Assembly (NCBI GenBank): GCA_963682025.1
Contig: OY821518.1
Coordinates: 228,937,348-229,001,347, forward strand
Length of the DNA stretch: 64,000 nucleotides
From: Cordilura impudica
Taxonomy: Eukaryota; Arthropoda; Insecta; Diptera; Scathophagidae
Direction: 5' to 3'
The notes under the pieces are model-generated. The model had not been told where the DNA came from, did not search any database, and saw only the letters and a list, made by a program, of their open reading frames with translations. Positions 22,312 through 32,579 of the stretch are shown one piece after another. A program made the position numbers and the translations under genes. Each line of letters begins with the position of its first letter. Position 1 is the first letter of the stretch.

Positions 22312-23819
22312 CCAACACATATCTTTATTTTCATATCAATTATGTGCGTTTCTAAATTTTCTACGGTGCTTAACACAATCATGACTGTGTTCGTTTTAAT
22401 ATTTCGTTATTTACACGAACATTTTTCTATCACGTATTTTTTGTTTCGAACACACATAAACAGCACAGATTCGAGTGTTGCTTTATTTGAAGTTCGTGTT
22501 CTGGTACGTGTACTGAGAAAAAACAGAACATGTATAACAAACAGGTTCGAGTTCAGTTATATTTTAAATTCGTGTTCTGGCTCGTGTACTGCGAAAAATT
22601 GAAACATCAATTCGCGATCTGATACACCCCGATAAAAACGACGACAATTGTTTCAACCAAATTTATTAAAATTTTATTGACCCTTTTTTATGACTTACGT
22701 TGCAAATTGTTTACAAATGTCAAATATTTTAAAATTTTATTGGCCATTTTTTTGTGATTTACGTTGAAATTATTTACAATTGTTTTTATTGACTGGTTTT
22801 TATTTTAATAAAAGATGGTAATAAAATACTTAAGACACAAAAACTGCACACTGTACTTAAATCTTTCTTGCAGGTTTCAATCAGACATGTAAATTTTTTC
22901 GTTTCGCTATTAAAAGTTGCGTATTTTTTATAGCAAAACTTATTTCTGTTATTGCTTTCCAATTTTTTTAATTTTCACAAAATATTTGCAATTTACACAA
23001 TAACACAGTACACTTATAGATCACAATCTAATGAAAACTGAACCACTTTTAATGAATAAATGACGCGCGCACTCGCTATTTATTGCAAAATCAATTGCGT
23101 GAAATTGTAACACTTGCAAGCAATTGTAACGTAAGTCATAAAAAAGGGACAATAAAATATGAAAATATTTTTTTGGGTTTTTTTTTATTGACACTCATTG
23201 TGTTTTTACGCAAAAAATCCCAAAAAATCATTGGAAAAAAAAATGTTTGCAAAAGATCCTAACAACCAACAAGTGTGTCTTTTATGCCGCAAAATTGGGT
23301 TTTTCGTCTATGACACTAATTGGTGGCGAAAATAGGGATGGGTGGGTAATGCAAAAAAACCTAACAACCAACAAGTGTAACTTTTATGATGCTAAATAGT
23401 TTTTGTGTCTTAAGTATTTTATTACCATATTTTATTAAAATAAAAACCAGTCAATAAAAACAATTGTAAATAATTTCACGAATTTAAAATATAACTGAAC
23501 TCGAACCTGTTTATTGTACATGTTCTGTTTTTTCTTAGTACACGAGCCAGAACACGACTTAAAATATAACTGAACTCGAACCTGTTTATTGTACATGTTC
23601 TGTTTTTTTTTTCAGTACACGTACCAGAAAACGAACTTCAAATAAAGCAACACTCGAATCTGTGCGGTTTATGTGTGATCGAAACAAAAATACGTGATAG
23701 AAAAATGTTCGTGTAGATAACGAAATATTAAAACGAAACACAGTCATGACGTGTTCGCCACCGTACAAAATTTAGAAACACACATAATTGATATGAAAAT
23801 AAAAATATTTGTGTGTTGG
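22312..23819. mobile_element. Inverted-repeat (foldback-type) element, 1.5 kb
   Basis: The left side CCAACACATATC...TTTTCATATCAATTATGTG is matched in reverse by the right side ending ...ATATTTGTGTGTTGG. The inverted arms continue through about 280 bp (22312-22610 and 23490-23819). A second inverted pair, AAAATTTTATTGACC, lies further in. The right arm holds an extra tandem copy of GAACTCGAACCTGTTTATTG (23497 and 23573). No transposase is present. The superfamily is unknown because no clean target duplication was found. Confidence 0.75.
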
Positions 23820-23949
23820 TCTAAGTTATGTTTGTTTACATATATGTACGAGTTTTTTATTCAGTGTGTGTTTTTTTCTGAACTCTGCATCAATGTGGTA
23901 CAACTGTTTTTGTTTGTTCCTGTTCTTCTTCGAAATTCAAATTTTTTGA

Positions 23950-25929
23950 AATAGAGTAATTTTCCGATTTAACGAACCATCGGTTTAACGAATTCGGGAT
24001 TTAACGAACTGCTGAAAATTTTGCATTGAGTACCTTTTATTACGAACACTGTAATAAATGTTGTACTCGATATAACGAACAAATGAAAATCTTAAGTAAA
24101 GAATGGGATAAATATACAAAGATTGCCACAGCAAAGTTGTAAAAGCAATAGATATGTGTATAGAGCATAGGCTTCCAAAATAAAAGTGTGGTAGTTTTGT
24201 GACTGAGAGAGCGAGCGAGACGATATTGAAGTCAACGCAACGACTGAATGAGAGAAAAACAATAAGTGTGCCACTGTTGGAAGCCTATGATTTAGAGAAA
24301 GGGGATTCCCCAACCATGTTGTGCTTTTGTTTTCTGTGTTTTCTGTGTTTACTTTTGGAATTTTTACCATTATTGTACGATCGTTTGTGGTGTAAACATT
24401 GGAAAACATGGGAAACAGAAAAAGGCTGTTGTTAAAAGAAAAACTAAATATCACCGATGACTATAAAAAAGGTGAATGTGTGAGTAGATTGTGTGTTAAA
24501 TATGGATTGGCCAAATCAACAATATTCACAATTTTAAAATCAAAGGAAAATCTGTTAAAAATGCGGAGATGGCAGGTTTTGGTTCAAAGAAGAGAAAATC
24601 AATTAAAGACGGAGACTTTCCAAAAATGGAAACAAAGCTCTTTTTGTGGTTCCAGCAGCAACGGAAAAGCCATATCCAAATCTCTGGTGCTATTCTGCAA
24701 CACAAGGCCAAAGAGTCCCACAAGCGATATTGCAATGGCAGTTTTAACGCGTTTTAAAACAAGGTATGGAGTTAGACTGCTTAAGCTTAGTGGAGAAAAA
24801 CTCTCGTCTAGAGCCGACTATGTGGAACCTTTCAAAAACCAACTTCGCCAAACCATAAGTGAACAAAATTTGAGCTGTCACGCAATATTCAATGCAGATG
24901 AGACAGGTCTGTCTTGGAAGATGTTGCCTGAAAAAACTTACGTTCATTATGGTGAGAAAATTGCTCCGGGAAGAAAGTTATCAAATGAGAGAATAACTCT
25001 CCTACTATGTTGCAATGCGAGTGGCACGCAAAAAATCAAACCTTTTCTAATTGGAAAAGCCGAAAAACCTCGCTCTTTCCGTAATAAGCCGTTAACGTTG
25101 GATTATAAGCATTCCAAAAACGCATGGATGACGTCGTCATTATTCAAAAGCTGGGTTTTAACAATTTTGCAACTCAGGTTTGTAATGCGTATTTAATTAT
25201 TCTGACTCATTAATTGATAGCATCAATTTGCCTAGAAACGCTATCTTGTTATTAGATAACGCACCTTGTCACCCCCCAGCAGAAGAGCTAGTGAAAGAAA
25301 CACGTGATGGCAAAATTTGGGTACTTTATATGCCACCCAATGTTACACCACTTATTCAGTCCATGGATCAAAACGCAATTCGCTTATTAAAGTTGTACTA
25401 CAAAAGTAGTCTACTATCTAGAATATTTTCTAAGAATGAAAATGATGTAATGTCTTTTTTGAAGAACCTTACTTTATATGAACCTTACTATGTCATTGAT
25501 AGCTTTAGGGTGGAAATCTATAGCCGAAAGTGCACTCGCAAAATGTTGGAATAATCTTTTAAACAGAACCGAAAGTTTTGACGAAGATGACGATCTGCCT
25601 TTGTCTATTTTATTACGCCAGGATGAACAGCTGATTGGTGTTTCTCATGGACTGCAGTTGCTCAATTCAGCGTCTCCAAATGTAACTAAAATCAGTTTAT
25701 ATCTTTAAAGTTGTACTATGGTCTTACTTAGCACAGTAGGTTCAGTACAATAATGGTTCGTACTTTTCGTATTTTTTAGAATAACCTTTCATACGATGAT
25801 ATGAATAGATGGGTTGATGAAACTGATTGTGTAAATCTGGAGTATGCTGCAAATGGAGATGACGATGCGGAGAGTGATACTAATGGTGAAGATAACATTC
25901 CTTCGGAAGAACCCAGAATTAAGCATGAC
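23950..25929 (+). mobile_element. pogo/Tigger-type transposon, 5' part
   Basis: The left end region has repeated TTTAACGAAC motifs (23971, 23990, 24005), the usual Tigger/pogo terminal style. It is followed by a broken transposase gene that stops where CACAGTGG begins at 25930. The 3' end of this element is not recognisable in the window. Confidence 0.7.
24399..25708 (+). pseudogene. Tigger/Jerky-type DDE transposase, broken
   Basis: N-terminal helix-turn-helix: L-K-E-K-L-N-I-T-D-D-Y...S-R-L-C-V-K-Y-G-L-A-K-S-T-I. A CENP-B-type DNA-binding part follows in another frame (W-F-Q-Q-Q-R-K-S-H-I-Q-I-S-G-A-I-L, about 24640-24700). The DDE domain has F-N-A-D-E-T-G-L-S-W-K (24888-24920), L-L-L-D-N-A-P-C-H-P (25246-25275) and M-P-P-N-V-T-P-L-I-Q-S-M-D-Q (25329-25370), giving the three acidic positions D, D, D. 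Frameshifts lie near 24575 and 24720, stops near 25195-25225, and another shift near 25480. The catalytic motifs are kept, but the gene cannot make one protein. Confidence 0.82.
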
Positions 25930-26029
25930 GCACAGTGGACCATATTTTGAGAAGGCGGCCAAAAATCATTTTTTTTTGTTACCGATTTTAAAGTTATGTT
26001 ATTCATTTGAAATTAAATACTAGTAAACC

Positions 26030-26530
26030 TCGGGAGCCAAAAAATTGTGACTCTATCTCAACTATATCACAGCGAACAGGGTCTTCGAAAATGGGCTTTC
26101 TCAGTATTTTGCTCAAATTAAAAATTTCTTTGAAAATTTTTATTTTTGAATGACTGTAACTTTTTTGATTTAAAAGATTTTGAAGTGAAATAAATTTTGT
26201 ATAATTTTATGGCTTCCATACCATTAATGTTAAAAATGTAAAATCACTGAGTCATTCCGAAATTTAAAAAACAAAATTTTTAAATAAGGTCAAAATTTTC
26301 CGAAAATCTCCTACTTAATAGAGCATAACTCCTGCCAGTGAAAAGCAGTCAGAAAAAATCTTGCACTCTTCTATAGTCCGAACCCTCCCCTATACTCCTA
26401 TACCCCATTATACACCCACCAGTTTCCGCCCGTGTGCACCAGAACAATTTTTCTGACCCAAGGTTAGATATTTTCTGCAAAATTTATGAATACAAAAGTT
26501 GTCCACTATGGTTAGGATATATTAAGTTTG
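26030..26530. other. 5' non-coding part of the Transib-like element
   Basis: No gene is seen. Long AT-rich runs, and a run of C-rich text (26385-26430). It lies between the left end and the first transposase segment. Confidence 0.35.
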
Positions 26531-27104
26531 AGGTGATGTTTGTAACTGCCAAAAATATTGGACCTTTATCCAATATACGGATCGACTCAAAAACACTTTC
26601 TGAGTCGATTAAACGATGTCCGTCCATCCGTCTGAGTGTTATGAATACAAAAGTTGGTCGTACCGGTGCACCGCGGTGTATTTTTTTGCGTGTCGGTAGA
26701 GTTGTCAGGAGTTGTTATATACTTATAAAAAAGGGTTGAGATATAATGCGCTTAATTGTTACAGGTACATTTACATAGGTATCTTTCAAAAACATTAATA
26801 GTCTTAATTAGAGTTATATAGTTTAAATACCTGACAAAATGGGAAGCAATTTAAATAACAGGTAAATGGTAAAAAAAAAATTATTGCGACATAGCCCTTT
26901 AAGATATGAGCAGGTATGCTTCACCTTTTAAAAGGGGTTAGGGTGTGGGTTTTTTATGCTTCTAAAAGTGGTAATAAAATATAAAAAATTTTATTTTACA
27001 TAATTGCAAGAAAGAGTATTTATAATAACGTTTCCACAATTATTATTCATTACAATTTGTGCAATGGCTAAGTACTGTTACAGAGATCTGGAAGATATGT
27101 AATT

Positions 27105-29018
27105 TTGCACATAGTGAGCAACGACTTCTTTAAGAATTGTAACCTAGAAGACATTGAAATGCCCAAAGGAAAAATTACTAATTTTGCATCGAATTTGAAA
27201 AGACGGTACATTGAATGCTCTCATAGCAAGGCAAAGATGTACAAACGTTACCAAGACTGGTTAATAAAGGAACTTATTTTTGAGAGGGCATCTACAACTG
27301 CCAACGAAAGTGGAAAAAAGTGTCGACCAGCAAAACCAATTGACGGATGTAGTGAAAGATCTCGAAGGCGCAAGCTGGAGAATATCAATGAAGAAATTTC
27401 TCAAAGAATTATTAAGAATTCATTTTTGCACCAAATTCAAACAACACAAAATAAAAAAATTAAATTGAAATAATTGAAAAAAATAGTAGAAGCGAGCCCA
27501 AGGCGCACAAAGACGATTTTGAAAAGCATTCCTACACCAATTGAAGATAAGAAATTTACGCCAGAAGAAGCGTTCGCCCTATTTTTGGATTTGAAATTGA
27601 CCAAAAATCAATATAAGGAATTGCGGAAGCGAACCAATGAAAAGAATTGTGGGATTTTTCCAGAGTATCGAGATTTAGTTTCTGCCAAAAAGGAATACTT
27701 ACCTTCACAATCTGCTATTAGTGTCACTTCAACATCAGCAGAAATAAAATTGCAAGATCTCCTTGAACATACTGCAGAACGATTGCTAAATACGCTTAAT
27801 ACTGAAAAATTGGTTATGGCAGCATTACTTTAATTTCTAAATGGGGATGTGATGGATCCTCTGGTCAGAAACAATACAAGCAATTTAATGCCGAAAATTC
27901 ATCAGATGCTAATTTATTTATGGTATCTTTCGTTCCATTGCGCTTAACAAAAAGGTATAGCGTCTTAGAGCCGTCAACTAGTTGAGCAACAGAAATTGAT
28001 ATATGGAAAAATGAAATTCGTTCTTCAACAAAGTATTGCAGACCAATAAAATTTGCATTCAAAAAGGAAACCAAAGATGTCATAACTGAAGAAGTTCAAA
28101 AAATGAAAGATCAAATTAAGGAACTTCAACCAGTAATAAGTACATTTTAAAATTTGTCTCACAATGATTGATGGAAAAGTAGCACAAGCTTTAACTGGAA
28201 CAAAGTCAACGTCAAGCTGCATTATATGCCAAAAGACATCAAGTCAATTAAGCCAACCCCCACCAGAAGACGATAGTTTTAAGGAAGCCTACGAATTTGG
28301 AATGTCCCCTCTTCATGCTAGAATACGTTTCATTAAATTGGGTTATGATTTGGAATTTGGTCCGTTAGGCGAAACAGTGAGAAAAAACAAAGAAAAGGAA
28401 GAAAAAAGAAAGCAAAAGAAAAACAAATTCAACAAAAATATCTACAGCTAGGCCTCGTAATCGGCCAACCAAAACAAGGGGAAGGAAACACAAATGATGG
28501 ATGGAAATACTGCAAGGAGATTTTTTTCCGATCCGGAAACTGCAGCATCTATCACAGGTGTAGATCATGTATTAATAAGACGATTCAAAATCATATTACA
28601 AGTTCTAGCATGCAGCAGAAAGATAAATGCAAAAAAAAAATGTGGAGAGTACGCCAATAAAACAGCTATACTTTATAATGAAAAATACTCTTGGAGATAT
28701 ATGCCATCCACAGTTCATAAAATTTTGTACCATGGGGAACAAATAATGCAAAACAATACGCTACCAATAGGAGATCTATCTGAAGAAGCGCAAGAAAAAA
28801 GGAACAAAGAATACAGATTCTTTCGCGAGCACAACACAAGGAAAATGTCCAGATGTTGTACTAATGAAGACCTTATCACTATTTTGTTGTGCACTTCAGA
28901 TCCATATATGTCCAACATTCGTCAAAAATGGAAAACTACCTCTATTGAATTAGACGAAGAAGCTAAACAACTTCTAGAAGATGAAAATCAAGGCTATTTA
29001 GAAGAAATTTTTTACTAA
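27105..29018 (+). pseudogene. RAG1/Transib-like transposase with stops and frameshifts
   Basis: Segments in order. Basic N-terminal parts are at 27105-27473 and 27474-27833. W-G-C-D-G-S-S-G-Q-K-Q-Y-K-Q is at 27842-27883 and carries the likely first catalytic aspartate (compare D-G-M-G-D in RAG1). S-S-T-K-Y-C-R-P-I-K-F follows near 28025. I-D-G-K-V-A-Q-A-L-T-G-T-K with C-I-I-C (zinc-type) and F-G-M-S-P-L-H-A-R-I-R-F are at 28164-28370. D-G-N-T-A-R-R-F-F is at 28500-28530 (RAG1: N-G-N-F-A-R-K-L). V-H-K-I-L-Y-H-G (RAG1: F-H-K-T-L-A-H-V) and S-E-E-A-Q-E-K-R-N-K...R-F-F-R-E-H with the likely catalytic glutamate are at 28710-28840. At least one internal stop (near 27984) and frameshifts near 27835 and 28150 make it inactive. 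The RAG1 relation is from motif order, not from a search. Confidence 0.75.
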
Positions 29019-29692
29019 AATTGGTTGATTCTAAGTACTTTTTCATTACACTAACATTACACTAAATTTTACTTGATTTAAAAATTTATATATTTTGTAA
29101 ATTTACAATAAAAATTGTTATATTTCATAAATTTACCATAAAAATTGATATAGAAATATTTAAAAAGACAATAAAAAAAAAAATTTAACTAAAGCAAAAA
29201 CATACGAGTTTTTCATTGAAACTTCTCTATCTTGAACCAATATAAGGTAACTTTTACGTTCGCTGCTTAATAAATTATATTTTAACTCGGGATTTTTCAA
29301 AAAAAAAAAAAAAAAAAAACAACCTTTGGCCCTTGTGCACATTAGGACTAAAAAGTTTACGGGGGCCAAAGTTTGGCATTTTCTGAAAAAATTAACATAA
29401 AAAATTGTTAAAAAGTATTAGTTGTAAAATTAACTGAAAAAATAAGACATATTAAAAAAAAAACCTTTTTTTACCTTTTAACACTTCACTTTTGTACTAA
29501 AATTCAACTACAAATGAAAATGTATTTTAAACCCTCCGTAACTTTTTTTATTTTCGGTCGAGAATTACGTTTTATACCAAAACTTAAAGGCTAAATTCTC
29601 ACCTACCAAACAAGAAAAACCGCATATCAAAATTCCAATCCAATCAAAAATTATAGATTTTTGACCGCCTTCTCGTCAAATGGTCCACTGTG

Positions 29693-29840
29693 AGTCGTTA
29701 TTTAAAGAAAGAACTCAGAAATGGTCAGTATTTTTTTAACACATGTAAAGAGCGTTAAAAATTAATATATTTGGCATCGTTAACTCAAAACTGACAATAA
29801 TGGACATACGCGGTTATTCCAGAAAACCACAGAATTGACA
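29693..29840. mobile_element. Right end of the MITE seen at 13979-14751
   Basis: GTCGTTATTTAAAGAAAGAAC...GGTTATTCCAGAAAACCACA, ending GAATT. Matches 14597-14751. The Transib-like end abuts it at the position equivalent to ACGTCG|TTATTT in the other copy. Confidence 0.7.
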
Positions 29841-29974
29841 TCTCGTAATTTTCTATCTATTTTGAATGTGATTAATAATAGTGTAAATATAAATGTTCCG
29901 TTGTTCCGTTATCTTTCACTTAATTTTATTCATATGCTACAATGAAACAAGTAAGAGAATTGTGGAAAATATTA

Positions 29975-30478
29975 TCAATTTGTTTGCCTGCATATATGAA
30001 AAAGCTCATATTGGATACAATAACTACTATAATTAATTATATGTGGACCGATCCTGGTCGTATTTTTTACAGACAGTTATTTTTACAAAAACATATAAAA
30101 ACCAATTTTAAGAAAAAATTGGGCAATGTTTTTGTTTTTTTTTAAAAAGAGATTTAAGTGAAGATCGGGAAGCAGCTTTATATGGGGGCTATGACTGAGA
30201 ATTGTCTTACAGAGTTTATTTTAAGACTACTGTTTAATGGATGTAATAAACAGATATGAACCAAATTGGACCGAAATCTATATGATAATTTGGAGCTTAT
30301 GGCAATTTAAGTCGATCACATAGTAGACATTTGTATGGGGACTAGGTCTGAACATGCACCGCTTTTCAACAATTTAAATAGCGCGCTATAGCGTTCGTTC
30401 TATGGCCGATAAAAGCTTTTATGTCAAATTTCATCAAAATATATTAATATATGGATACACAAATACAAAGAAAATCAA
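29975..30478 (+). repeat. Dispersed repeat family A, partial
   Basis: Contains TGGACCGATCCTGG, TTTAAGTGAAGATCGGGAAGC and GTCTGAACATGCACCG in the family A order. It ends where a second family A copy starts at 30479. Confidence 0.65.
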
Positions 30479-31125
30479 AACAAGTAAGAAAATTATAGTC
30501 GGTCTAGACCGACTATACGATACCATATACCCTGCGTTTAAGGACCCTATCTCTTAGGTCTAACAAATTAAATACAGAAATAAACGTAAACCAAATTTGA
30601 GTGGCATTGTTAGTATTTTTTTTGCCAGAAAAAGTTCATATCGGATGCTATATTTATATGGGGGCTAGTCAAAAAATGGACAGATCCTGGCTATATTTGT
30701 AAGGTCACTTATTTTTTCCAAAGACATATACAAATCAAATTTGCAATACTTTTGTTTTTTGATTATTTAAGTGAAGATCGGGGAATCAGCTTCATATGGG
30801 GGTTTATTTTTGGACTACTGATAAATGGATGTAATAAACATAAACAAACCCAATTTGGACGAGATCTATGTGACAGTTTGGATATTATGGCAATTTAAGT
30901 CGATGTCATAGGGGTCGTTTGTAAGGGAAATAGGTCTGAACACGAAGCGATTTTTACTAAATTCAATAGCGTTCATACTACTATGATTACAAGGTTTGCA
31001 TGGACGCACGGACGGACAGGCGGACATCGCTAAATTGAATCAGAAATGATTCTGATTCGAAATATTTTTGGTAATTAAAAGCATCATCACAAACACATAC
31101 CCTGACCACATATGTACTATTTTTC
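30479..31125 (+). repeat. Dispersed repeat family A, near full length (about 650 bp)
   Basis: Begins AAAACAAGTAAGAAAATTAT with a perfect palindrome AGTCGGTCTAGACCGACT. It passes TGGACAGATCCTGG and GTGAAGATCGGGG, then GACGGACAGGCGGACATCGC (a GTCY-type tract on the other strand), and ends near CATACCCTGACCACA. No coding sequence. Confidence 0.75.
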
Positions 31126-31138
31126 CTAGTATATTCTA

Positions 31139-31624
31139 CTAGTTGATTGTGTGGCGCCTAGGCGCCACAGTTTAAATTTAAATACACGAAAAATTTATAA
31201 TAAATTAAATTTCTTTTAATATAGTAAGTAAATTGAAAATTATATTGTTACATATGTACATGTGAAAAAAGATTGTGTTTGTAGAAATTGTATACATACA
31301 TAAGTATCAAAACAGATAAGAAATATTTGGCAAAAAAGTTTTTCAATTTAGAATCTCTTGAAAAACTATATTTCGTGTGAAATATCGTTGAATACGTATC
31401 TTAACTTGGCTTGGAACTTTTGATCGTGACAAAGCCACAAATAACGTTGGCCGTGTGAAAATATCGCGGTCTCCAAATTAATGCCAACGTAATCAAATGA
31501 CTGGCCTTGAGCCTTGTTTATGGTAATTGCGTATGCAGGAATTACTGGAAACTGGCGGCATTTTAATATGAAAGGTAATGTGGTGTCGGTTGGGGCGAGA
31601 TCAATCCTAGGAATTAGAACCGTA
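31139..31624 (-). mobile_element. Helitron 3' end with helicase remnant
   Basis: On the minus strand the helicase remnant (31624-31366) is followed by a perfect 18-bp palindrome GTGGCGCCTAGGCGCCAC (31168-31151), ACAATCAA, and CTAG (31142-31139) followed by T. This is a textbook Helitron 3' end. The 5' side is lost at about 31624, next to a TCAGTCAGTCAGTGAGTCAG motif that recurs at 34680-34712. Confidence 0.85.
31366..31624 (-). pseudogene. Helitron Pif1-like helicase, C-terminal fragment
   Basis: The minus strand reads L-I-P-R-I-D-L-A-P-T-D-T-T-L-P-F, R-Q-F-P-V-I-P-A-Y-A-I-T-I-N-K-A-Q-G-Q-S, F-D-Y-V-G-I, F-S-H-G-Q. After a one-base frameshift near 31442 it continues L-F-V-A-L-S-R-S-K-V. These are the conserved last motifs of the Helitron Rep/helicase protein (superfamily 1 helicase motifs V and VI, with the 'N-K-x-Q-G-Q-[ST]' and 'Y-V-A-L-S-R' signatures). 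The Rep nuclease and most of the helicase are absent. This fragment could come from the autonomous partner of the Helitron-like elements in the window, although its hairpin differs from theirs. Confidence 0.88.
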
Positions 31625-31935
31625 TCATTTTGGTCAGCGTATCAGAATCAGTCAGTCTGTCAGTCAGTCAGTGAGTCAGGGATCAGCGTAAATATATTTT
31701 AGATATTACTCGGCTTTCACACGTTAAATTTTTGGCTTTCAGGTTGTAATGCACTCATACTTTTTTACTCTTTTTTACTAACAATCACACGTTTCAATTC
31801 TCTCTTTCAATTTTTCAATGGGACAGTTGCTTAACAATTTTTTGACTATTGGATGTGTGATCAATTTGACTTGAACATGGGAAGGCCGGGTAAAGTGAGG
31901 AGATTGGAGATTCCCAAAATTATTAAAATTTAATA
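31625..31935. other. Non-coding spacer with TCAG tract
   Basis: 31640-31690 is built of TCAG/TCTG repeats ending GAGTCAGGGATCAGCG. The rest has no recognisable feature. Confidence 0.4.
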
Positions 31936-32571
31936 CAATGGAGTGCGCTTATAACGAACCCTGGTTATAATAAATTTTTGTTTATAGCGAAGAATTTCTT
32001 CGGTCCCAAGAGTTTTAATCACATTTTTCATACAAATTGCTTCTCTTATAGCGAACAGTGGTTATATCAAACTTTTGACTTTAACAAACAATTTTTTTTT
32101 TCATTTCAGAATTTTCCTATATTATATATATTTAAAAAAAAATTAATTTTAATTTAATTTAATTTTAATTTAATTTTAATACAAAACAAAAACTTCGATT
32201 TTCAAATGAAGTTTTGTAAAAGGTCCTTTTATGTATATTTTCGCAAAAGTTTGCCAGTAGCCAACCTTTGCTTTGTACTTTCTGCTTCTATACATAAGGA
32301 GTTTTTAATATTATATGATTTAAAAAAAATATTTTATTTTGATAGAAACTCGGTAATTTTAGTCTTATTAAGGCAAACTATTAATATGTGTCTTTTTAAT
32401 AATTTAATTTATGTTTTATAACTTTTTTAAATGCATCAAAATAAATAAACTTATTCAACTAAAAAAAGTTTTTAAACCTTTAAGCAAAAAAATGTTACGG
32501 TTATAACGAACTTAGTCTAACTAATCTGGCCGGTCCCGCCGAGTTCGTTATAACCGAACTCCATTTTACTG
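31936..32571. mobile_element. pogo/Tigger-type MITE, about 640 bp
   Basis: The left end CAATGGAGTGCGCTTATAAC, continuing GAAC, pairs with the right end GTTCGTTATAACCGAACTCC, continuing ATTTTACTG. Both are flanked by TA (31934-31935 and 32572-32573), the target duplication of Tc1/mariner/pogo elements. Internal TTATAGCGAA and GGTTATAACGAAC motifs repeat. No transposase. Confidence 0.78.
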
Positions 32572-32579
32572 TAAAAAAA

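Larger units (their letters stand above)
25930..29692 (+). mobile_element. Transib/RAG1-like DNA transposon, about 3.76 kb, both ends visible
   Basis: The left end CACAGTGGACCATATTTTGA and the right end (reverse) CACAGTGGACCATTTGACGA share GAGAAGGCGG and CAAAAATC at the same distance. The first seven bases equal the V(D)J recombination heptamer. The internal gene encodes a RAG1-like protein with stops. A dispersed-repeat fragment sits inside at about 26530-26640. The flanks do not match each other (TGACG on the left in the Tigger sequence, AGTCG on the right in a MITE), so the present element may be a join of two copies or the product of a rearrangement. A 3' partial copy lies at 7635-11006. 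Confidence 0.78.

Noticed and set aside
24092..24454. 120-codon minus-strand frame opposite the Tigger gene
   Set aside because: Antisense shadow of the transposase region with no recognised family.
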